Shown one piece after another: positions 58,534 to 64,000 of a stretch of 64,000 nt of DNA; positions within the stretch are counted from its first letter, which is position 1, and each line of letters starts with the position of its first letter. The stretch comes from Oceanobacillus kimchii X50. GTDB lineage: Bacteria > Bacillota > Bacilli > Bacillales > Amphibacillaceae. The stretch spans positions 1,758,659 through 1,822,658 of the forward strand of contig NZ_CM001792.1 of NCBI RefSeq assembly GCF_000340475.1, written 5' to 3'. The notes under the pieces are model-generated. The model did no database searches. It was not told where the DNA came from and saw only the letters and a list, made by a program, of their open reading frames with translations. The position numbers and the translations under genes are program-made.

Positions 58534-59226
58534 CTATATACCCTTACTATTTTTAGTATTGTATTTAGAAATCTCTTGTAAGATTTGATCTTTTACTTCT
58601 GTAATCGAAAGTGAAGTTGTGTCGACTTCTATTGCATCTTTAGCTTTGATTAATGGTGATACTTCACGATTTGAATCTATTTGATCTCGATCACTAATTT
58701 CTTTTTTTAATGACTGAATATCTGAGGGGATACCCTTTTTAATATTTTCTTCATGACGTCTCTTTGCTCTTTCTTCCACAGATGCAACTAAAAAGATTTT
58801 AACTTCTGCATCTGGTAATACATGTGTACCTATATCTCTTCCATCCATTACTACACTGCGGTTATTTGCGAGTTTTTGTTGTCGAGATACCATCTCTTTA
58901 CGGATAGATGGATGCTGCGCCACAAAAGATACTTGTGAAGTTACATCTGGATAACGAATTTCTTCAGAGACATCTTTGTTATTTACAAACACTCGTTGTC
59001 CATTTTCAGTCTGTTTTAATTCTATAATAGAATTCATTAATATAGTTAATACTCTCTCTTCATTTTTGGGATCTACACCCTCCTGTAAAGACTGATAGGT
59101 TAAAGCACGATACATGGCACCCGTGTCAACATAAATAAATCCTAATTGATTTGCGATCATTTTTGCCACAGTACTTTTTCCTGCTGCTGCGGGTCCGTCA
59201 ATAGCAACTGTAATTATTTGTTCCAA
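58534..59226 (-). CDS. cmk: Cytidylate kinase
   Basis: Phosphorylates CMP and dCMP. The 230-residue P-loop kinase has [14 protein letters not shown] at residues 9-22, the [15 protein letters not shown]-binding segment, the [16 protein letters not shown] motif and the lid arginines in RAKRRHEEN. The start is TTG with GGAG ten bases before. It is the first gene of the cmk-plsC-ypfD run and follows ypfA. Confidence 0.95.
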   Translation of the reverse strand: MEQIITVAIDGPAAAGKSTVAKMIANQLGFIYVDTGAMYRALTYQSLQEGVDPKNEERVLTILMNSIIELKQTENGQRVFVNNKDVSEEIRYPDVTSQVSFVAQHPSIRKEMVSRQQKLANNRSVVMDGRDIGTHVLPDAEVKIFLVASVEERAKRRHEENIKKGIPSDIQSLKKEISDRDQIDSNREVSPLIKAKDAIEVDTTSLSITEVKDQILQEISKYNTKNSKGI

Positions 59227-59317
59227 TCTTGTTCAACTCCTACAATAAAAAACTTGGCTTTTGCCAAGTTATCTTTCTTCATGATAATCATAACATATTC
59301 TATTTTTTGTGGTCGAA

Positions 59318-59983
59318 TTAATTTCTCTCTTTCAACCTTTTTTCACGTTCTTTATCAAAACAATAACGAATTATCTCTTGTCGATCTTTTTGGGTGATGG
59401 AATGAAAATGTAATGATACGACATTCATTCTGATATTAAGTTCACGGATGGTAACAATTTCTGCTTGAGCGTACGCATAGTGGATCTTATTTTGATATTT
59501 CCTTTCAAGAGGCATCCATATATCGACCATTTCACTTAGTACAAGTTCTACTTCTTTCGGAGCTAGGATAGCCACACCGCCGCCACTAATATCTAATGTT
59601 GTTGTTGTAAATGGCTCAAATTGCTGAAGAACACTATGGACTGCAATATCGATGGTAGCATCTACACGCACATATTCACGTCGTTGAATTCTACTCCATT
59701 GTTCTTCATTAGGTTTTGTTATATATAATGATGGGATTTTCGCCTTTTTTCTAGATGTGATTTTTGTTGGAAATCGATAAATTGCATCATCCTCACCCAC
59801 ATAGACAGCAGAAAAATAAGTACCCACGTTAAAGAATGTGGTTTTCAAAGTTTCTTTATGTACAGGATAATTTATAATATAGCTTTCTTCCGTTTCATCA
59901 ATGATTGTACACAGATAGATATCTGTTTTGTTTCTATTACTATTTTTAATTTCTAATTGAATTTTCTGCCCTATTTGTAGCAT
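59318..59983 (-). CDS. ypfA: PilZ-domain flagellar brake protein YpfA (cyclic di-GMP receptor)
   Basis: A YcgR-like cyclic di-GMP effector of 221 residues, known in B. subtilis as YpfA/DgrA, which slows motility when the second messenger is bound. The N-terminal YcgR domain covers residues about 1-95. The PilZ domain carries both binding motifs: R102-x3-R106 (RREYVR) and D131-x-S-G-G-G (DISGGG). GGGGG precedes the ATG. Its presence with cheR indicates regulated flagellar motility. A repeat-like element lies directly upstream. Confidence 0.93.
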   Translation of the reverse strand: MLQIGQKIQLEIKNSNRNKTDIYLCTIIDETEESYIINYPVHKETLKTTFFNVGTYFSAVYVGEDDAIYRFPTKITSRKKAKIPSLYITKPNEEQWSRIQRREYVRVDATIDIAVHSVLQQFEPFTTTTLDISGGGVAILAPKEVELVLSEMVDIWMPLERKYQNKIHYAYAQAEIVTIRELNIRMNVVSLHFHSITQKDRQEIIRYCFDKEREKRLKERN

Positions 59984-60039
59984 AAAGTACCCCCGATATG
60001 AGATTAAAATAATACTTTATACTTATTATGACAAAATAG

Positions 60040-60245
60040 GAACAAAGGCGCAAGCGCCCGTTTGGCACAGTAACGAATGCGCCTCTGTTTTTAAGAGTGG
60101 TTCGACAATGGTCGAGATTCCATTTCCATTGAGATAAAGGAATAACGGTGAGGTGAGGAGCCCATGATGACCTTCACCACAAGGGTATAAGCGCGACAAG
60201 CCTTATAAAGACAATCGGCAAGTCTTCTTTATCGTAGGTTATTTA
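60040..60245. repeat. Repeat-like element with hairpins, upstream of ypfA
   Basis: The element is GC-richer than its flanks. It begins with GGCGC-AA-GCGCC, whose arm is also complementary to GCGCCTCTGTT at about 60080, followed by GGTTCGACAATGGTCGAGA and a block GGAGCCCATGATGACC and ending with TATAAGCGCGACAAGCC and a tail. It does not resemble the 7228/63441 repeat. Sequences beginning with such GCGCAAGCGCC words recur in Bacillaceae intergenic regions, so I judge it a dispersed element, though only one copy is in this window. Confidence 0.5.
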
Positions 60246-60293
60246 GTTTAATTCGTTATTCTCAGGCACATCATTTTATGATTTCATAGATAT

Positions 60294-60327
60294 TAAAAAA
60301 GGGGAAGGTTTTTTAAACCTTCCCTTA
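60294..60327 (-). terminator. Terminator of sleB-ypeB
   Basis: On the minus strand AAGGGAAGGTTT pairs with AACCTTCCCCTT, followed by TTTTT. It lies just past the ypeB stop. Confidence 0.9.
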
Positions 60328-60333
60328 TAAAAC

Positions 60334-61677
60334 TTATAAAACTGAGTTATAATTTACTTCCTTACCGTCTAATTTTTCCACTAGTTCTTCTTGACCATTT
60401 TCTGCATTTATGAAAATTCGATAAGTCTCATCGTCCATGACACCGAGAAATTCATAAGTTAATATCTCCTCACCAGCATCATTATCAATAACTGCTAAGT
60501 GACTTTCTTGAATATCTACGGTACTATTCACATCATCTCTTGCTTCATCTTCTGAAATTTTTGGTTCGGGTATTTCTCTATCGGTGTGATTCATAAAATA
60601 ACTATTAGTAGTCAGTCCTAGTAAGTCTCCGTTATCTAATCCGATTTTTACCTCAACAGCATCAGAATATACTCGAACACCATTATCGTTATATAAGAAT
60701 GAATACACACCAATATGGTCATATTCACTACTTTGGAATAAAGTCATGTTCTCAAGTCCAAACGACTTTAAATATTCCTTTGCTTTTTCTGATCCTTCAT
60801 TTAAACTGACTTGTTTTTCTCCCATTTCACGACTAACTAATAAATTTAGCGGATGCCCACCTTTTATTGCCATGTCCATATATCCATGTTCTTCCTCTGT
60901 ATTATAGGAAATACTATAAAATGGTGTATCAGCACCATCACCGCTTTCAGAAATCGCAAGTAATTCTTTATCTTCAATTTCAAATATTTCCATAGCTCTT
61001 TGTAATGCTTCATTTTCTGTGACTTCAGGTCCTGTCAAATTTTTATAAGCATGATCTTGCGTTTTCGTACTTATCGTTGAATTTTCTGGAGCACCCTGTC
61101 CAAACCCTTCAACCGATTTTTCTACAGTTTGAAATCCATTAACAATTGTATTATCTTGTTGTGCGTTCTCATCTGATAACGCGAGTTCAACGTCCATCCA
61201 ACTTAACCCTTCATCTAAAGCAGCATGTTGAACTTGTCTTAATTCGTCTTTAATTTGTCCAGACTGAGCGTAATAGTCTTTTAATTTCTGGGTTTCTTCT
61301 TCCGTTAATGGATTATCATCTAAATTTCGAACTGCAGTTTGATAAGTGAATTCACCTATATCTGATAAAAATTGTTCAGTTTTATGAAAAGGTAATAACC
61401 CTAAGGGTAATTGACCTACATTCGAATGTGCTTGTGATGTTAATCTCCAAATATCCACGAATTGAGGCGATAAACGTTCTTTCGAATTCATCGCTAGTGC
61501 AGTTCCAATCTCATCGTTTAATAAATCCATATGATAGGTTAACTCATGAAATGAACGTTGGTATTCATTTTCCGCTTGTATTTTTATTTCATTTTTTTCA
61601 CTATATTCGTTATACCCCCATACCGCTGTTCCAATTACTGCTACACTAAGAACACCTATTGCGATCCAGCGAAACAT
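60334..61677 (-). CDS. ypeB: Germination protein YpeB
   Basis: Needed for the cortex-lytic enzyme SleB to be stable and localised in the spore. The 447-residue protein has one N-terminal membrane helix (about residues 3-20, RWIAIGVLSVAVIGTAVWGY) and a long outer part, with PepSY domains in the C-terminal half (EALQRAMEIFEIEDKELLAI and KISEDEARDDVNSTVDI). Start is the ATG at 61675-61677 with GGAAGGTG before. It is directly downstream of sleB, the conserved bicistronic operon. Confidence 0.93.
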   Translation of the reverse strand: MFRWIAIGVLSVAVIGTAVWGYNEYSEKNEIKIQAENEYQRSFHELTYHMDLLNDEIGTALAMNSKERLSPQFVDIWRLTSQAHSNVGQLPLGLLPFHKTEQFLSDIGEFTYQTAVRNLDDNPLTEEETQKLKDYYAQSGQIKDELRQVQHAALDEGLSWMDVELALSDENAQQDNTIVNGFQTVEKSVEGFGQGAPENSTISTKTQDHAYKNLTGPEVTENEALQRAMEIFEIEDKELLAISESGDGADTPFYSISYNTEEEHGYMDMAIKGGHPLNLLVSREMGEKQVSLNEGSEKAKEYLKSFGLENMTLFQSSEYDHIGVYSFLYNDNGVRVYSDAVEVKIGLDNGDLLGLTTNSYFMNHTDREIPEPKISEDEARDDVNSTVDIQESHLAVIDNDAGEEILTYEFLGVMDDETYRIFINAENGQEELVEKLDGKEVNYNSVL

Positions 61678-61692
61678 AATTCTCACACCTTC

Positions 61693-62517
61693 CTATTTAC
61701 AAAATATATGTTTTCCAATTTGTTTAATCTGTGGTCTCGTCCATATCCAGCCAGAAGTTGCAGTATCAGGATTAAAATAGTAAAGGGCATTTCCAGATGG
61801 ATCCCAACCATTAATAGCGTCTAGAACGGCTTCTTTAGCTCTTTCATTCGGCTCTAACCAAATCTGGCCATCGGCTACTGCCGTAAAAGCACGAGGTTCA
61901 AAGATAACACCTGACACTGTATCTGGAAATAACGCACTATTTAACCGGTTAAGGATAACAGCTGCTACAGCCACTTGACCTTCATAAGGTTCACCTCTTG
62001 CTTCACCATATACTGCATTTGCCATTAGTTGAATATCATTTTGAGAATAACCCTGCGGAACATTTACAGCGGTAGTTCCACCATTGCCTTCGCTTGTATT
62101 TCCACCACCAGGATTACTTTGATCATCTGTGTTCCTATCTCCTCCACCATAGTGTGTAAACTGATTTCCTTTGTTTATTTGCTCATTTACATATTCTTTA
62201 TCATAATTACTTGCTTGCACCAATTTATCCTTCGTTGTTTGCCCTGCCATACCATCTATTTCCATTCCAAATTCATATTGGAAATTTCGTAAGGCCCAAT
62301 ACGTACCCCAACCAAAGACACCATCAATATTACCGTTATAAAAACCTAAATACTGTAGTCTAGCTTGTAGCTCAATAACATCTTCACCAACCGCACCTTG
62401 TTGGATTACTTGATTACTAAATGCATATGTTTTTGTATTGTCTGTCTGCACAAAATACAAAGTGAGACTACTACAAACAACAAGTATTAACATGATCGCC
62501 TTATATGTTTGATGCAT
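61693..62517 (-). CDS. sleB: Spore cortex-lytic enzyme SleB
   Basis: A lytic transglycosylase that cuts muramic-lactam cortex peptidoglycan during germination. The 274-residue protein has a signal peptide (to about residue 32), a peptidoglycan-binding domain (about 36-92, VIELQARLQYLGFYNGNIDG), a Gly/Asn-rich linker, and a C-terminal SleB/hydrolase-2 domain from about 155 with catalytic Glu in VYGEARGEPYEGQ. GGAGG precedes the ATG. ypeB follows after 15 bases. A sigma-G-type promoter lies upstream, fitting forespore expression. Confidence 0.95.
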   Translation of the reverse strand: MHQTYKAIMLILVVCSSLTLYFVQTDNTKTYAFSNQVIQQGAVGEDVIELQARLQYLGFYNGNIDGVFGWGTYWALRNFQYEFGMEIDGMAGQTTKDKLVQASNYDKEYVNEQINKGNQFTHYGGGDRNTDDQSNPGGGNTSEGNGGTTAVNVPQGYSQNDIQLMANAVYGEARGEPYEGQVAVAAVILNRLNSALFPDTVSGVIFEPRAFTAVADGQIWLEPNERAKEAVLDAINGWDPSGNALYYFNPDTATSGWIWTRPQIKQIGKHIFCK

Positions 62518-62541
62518 TTTTATTTCCTCCGTTCCTTGTTA

Positions 62542-62571
62542 TAGGATGCACCACTATTTTTTGTGTTATTT
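62542..62571 (-). promoter_or_regulatory. Sigma-G-like promoter for sleB-ypeB
   Basis: AAATA (62567-62571), 18 bases, then CATCCTA (62542-62548) on the minus strand, against the sigma-G pattern HATR / CATNHTA. Confidence 0.5.
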
Positions 62572-62599
62572 CCTTTTTTATTCATTCAGAATAGAAATA

Positions 62600-62645
62600 A
62601 TAAAAAACTACCTAACAATCAACGAAATGATTGTTAGGTAGTTTA
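62600..62645 (-). terminator. Terminator of prsW
   Basis: On the minus strand AAACTACCTAACAATCA pairs with TGATTGTTAGGTAGTTT around a short loop, followed by TTTAT. It starts three bases from the stop codon. Confidence 0.9.
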
Positions 62646-62647
62646 TT

Positions 62648-63295
62648 CTAATTAGTTAATGTATTTTCATTAGCTCGTTTTAACCTGTATAACGCAAATA
62701 TCCAACATATAACCATAAAAGGAGTCAAAATTAATATAAAACTACTGAATCCTTTTAAAATAAAATTATATGCTCCATGCAGAAGAAATGGTATTAAAAA
62801 TGCGAGAGTGAGATTTCTATTTTTGTTATCTGGATGTGTCTTGGCTTTCCCTAAATAATATCCCATAATAATCCCAAATAACGCATGAGAAGACACTGGG
62901 AAAATGGCGCGCATAAATGCATACTCTATTCCATTGGTAATTAAATAAAGAATATTCTCGATAGAAGCAAACCCTAAACTAAGTGAACTGGCATAAACAA
63001 TACCATCATAATGATTATCAAATTCTTCATGTTGATACATTACAAACATAAATACAAACCATTTAAAAAACTCTTCAAGTAAAGCAATTTGAAAAAAAGC
63101 CTCGACAAAAATAGAATTGTAATTAAATTCACTAGATATTGCATATTGGATAAACATAATTGGTAGAACGAGTAAAGCACCTAATATAAACATCCGTATA
63201 ATTAACCGGATGGGTTCAGTTATTTTATCCTTCAAATAAATATACGATAGCAAAGCTATTGCAGGAGCTATACCAACTGATAATATAGACAACAT
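62648..63295 (-). CDS. prsW: Intramembrane protease PrsW
   Basis: A polytopic membrane protease that makes the first cut in the anti-sigma factor RsiW of sigma-W in B. subtilis. The 215-residue protein has about seven helices and the family motifs: EExxK in LLEEFFKWFVF, the E in GFASIENILYL, and the histidines in SSHALFGIIMGYYLG and LLHGAYNF. GAAGAGG precedes the ATG. Its RsiW substrate gene is not in this window. It lies upstream of sleB with a terminator between. Confidence 0.93.
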   Translation of the reverse strand: MLSILSVGIAPAIALLSYIYLKDKITEPIRLIIRMFILGALLVLPIMFIQYAISSEFNYNSIFVEAFFQIALLEEFFKWFVFMFVMYQHEEFDNHYDGIVYASSLSLGFASIENILYLITNGIEYAFMRAIFPVSSHALFGIIMGYYLGKAKTHPDNKNRNLTLAFLIPFLLHGAYNFILKGFSSFILILTPFMVICWIFALYRLKRANENTLTN

Positions 63296-63440
63296 AAATA
63301 TACCTCTTCTCTAAACCCAATTCGTTCACCTTAGTATCTAGTAATTATAATTACATGAATGAATTCCATAATTGCATTTTAGACAATGCATTTTTAATAA
63401 TAGTTAGATATTAATGTTTGGAATAGAAGAACAACTTGAA

Positions 63441-63573
63441 TTTGATTGGAATGGAAGACGACGACTCCTGCTCCGTATGGAGCTTGAAGATCCACTTAGA
63501 AATTGTGGGCTTATTTTTCAAGTTAGCTTAATCAGGTGCATTCTAAAAGCAATCGTCTGCTATGGAGATTAAA
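63441..63573 (+). repeat. Degenerate palindromic intergenic repeat, copy 2
   Basis: On the plus strand it begins TTGATTGGAATGGAAGACGA and ends near GTCTGCTATGGAGATTAAAC, aligning end to end with copy 1 (7228-7361, minus strand), including the shared words AATGGAAGAC, GGAGC, GAAGATCCACT/GAAAATCCACT and GTCTGC-ATGGA. The central hairpin of copy 1 is not kept. It lies between prsW and the asparaginase gene. Confidence 0.68.
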
Positions 63574-63580
63574 CACTTAC

Positions 63581-64000
63581 TTAAAATGGATGAAAAAGTG
63601 TATGTAAGGGTACTTCACTAGCAAGTCCTACCATGAGCTTGATTCGCGCTTTTTTACTATCATAATCTTTTCCTAAAATAACACCATTCTGTAATAAATC
63701 ATACGTACTTCCTGGATAGTCGTAAGTTGGATAAACTTCTCCCTCTACTGCTGTTGTTGTGATAACCACTGCAATACCTTCTTCAATACATTGTCTAATT
63801 TCCTGCATCATCGTTGGGGATACTTGTCCTCTTCCAACGCCTTCAATTACAATTCCATCAACTTGATTTTCTCTAGCTGCTTTAATATATTTACCATCAG
63901 CATTCATATACACTTTGATAATATCTACTTCAGGTAAGTCCTTTCGTAGTTGATAATTATCTTTGAAAGTAGGCTTTTGAAATACGCGTACTTGATTATT
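63581..64000 (-). CDS. ansA: L-asparaginase, C-terminal part (N-terminus off the window)
   Basis: The last 139 residues of an asparaginase that hydrolyses asparagine to aspartate and ammonia. The C-terminal domain is recognisable: KVYMNADGKYIKAARENQVD, then GIVIEGVGRGQVSP, AVVITTTAVEGEVYPTYDYPG and the end KLMVGLASEVPLHTLF. The reading frame is open to the window edge, so the true start lies beyond 64000; the GTG and ATG near 63911 are internal. The catalytic threonines are in the missing part. Confidence 0.88.
   Translation of the reverse strand, partial: NNQVRVFQKPTFKDNYQLRKDLPEVDIIKVYMNADGKYIKAARENQVDGIVIEGVGRGQVSPTMMQEIRQCIEEGIAVVITTTAVEGEVYPTYDYPGSTYDLLQNGVILGKDYDSKKARIKLMVGLASEVPLHTLFHPF

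Larger units (their letters stand above)
59984..60333. other. Gene-free stretch between ypfA and ypeB
   Basis: Contains, from left to right, about 40 bases likely to hold the ypfA promoter (TTGTCA and TATTTT on the minus strand are candidates), a GC-richer repeat-like element (60040-60245) and the ypeB terminator (60294-60327). No gene found. Confidence 0.6.

Noticed and set aside
1..64000. CRISPR arrays, tRNA or rRNA genes, prophage or insertion sequences
   Set aside because: Reading both strands showed no regularly spaced direct repeats, no tRNA cloverleaf with CCA-type ends and no transposase or integrase frames.

Overview
The window is chromosomal DNA of a low-GC, spore-forming Bacillaceae bacterium, most like a marine or halotolerant genus such as Oceanobacillus or Virgibacillus. 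Evidence: AT-rich codon use, strong Shine-Dalgarno sites, spore genes (sspM, spoIVA, a spoVIF-like gene, sleB-ypeB), bacillithiol synthesis (bshA), a menaquinol bc complex (qcrABC) and a B-type RNase P RNA. Gene order follows, from my memory of it, the Bacillus subtilis ypb-yph segment. Genus is inference; no 16S or other typing locus is present. I see no prophage, insertion sequence, CRISPR array, tRNA or rRNA gene.

Layout: 1-2230 tatC (cut by the window edge), tatA, dfrA, thyA. 2395-4585 an NlpC/P60 wall hydrolase, an HD-domain hydrolase and a cold-shock gene with a terminator-like hairpin in its leader. 4814-7158 a ba3-type cytochrome c oxidase operon including a 44-residue subunit IIa. 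7554-9154 a type III polyketide synthase and its methyltransferase. 9317-14012 ypsC, rnpB, gpsB, cdd, yppE, sspM, yppC. 14100-22000 recU-ponA on the plus strand, facing nth-dnaD-asnS-aspB-ypmB. 22181-30606 dinG, panD, birA, cca, bshA, mgsA, dapB, ypjD. 30771-36696 a YitT-family gene, a YugP-type protease, ypjB-like and ypjA genes, qcrCBA, ypiF, ypiB. 37069-44787 ypiA and the aromatic block aroC-aroB-aroH-hisC-tyrA-aroA. 44885-49461 cheR, ndk, the menaquinone side-chain genes hepS-menG-hepT, mtrB and hbs. 49819-59983 spoIVA, yphF, yphE, spoVIF-like, gpsA, der, the YIEGIA pair, ypfD, plsC, cmk, ypfA. 60334-64000 ypeB-sleB, prsW and an asparaginase cut by the edge.

The genes form coherent themes: respiration (HepS/HepT/MenG make menaquinone, QcrABC oxidises it, the ba3 oxidase ends the chain, and QcrA carries a Tat signal matching the tatAC genes); aromatic amino acid synthesis; wall and division (ponA, recU, gpsB); and sporulation and germination. 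Compared with B. subtilis several genes are missing from their usual places: trpEDCFBA, folE beside mtrB, panB-panC, bshB1, and ypsA/yprA/yprB.

Most interesting signals: (1) a perfect 9-bp inverted repeat that would hide the ribosome-binding site of the spoVIF-like gene in read-through mRNA but not in mRNA from an overlapping sigma-K-like promoter; (2) a long hairpin with a U-tract between the promoter and start codon of the csp gene, resembling an attenuator; (3) a roughly 370-nt gene-free, structured, GC-richer stretch between ypiA and ypiB; (4) two copies of one degenerate, partly palindromic intergenic repeat plus a different repeat-like element upstream of ypfA; (5) TRAP (mtrB) retained although the trp genes are absent from the aromatic block. 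Many start codons below were moved from the longest reading frame to the codon with the proper ribosome-binding site.
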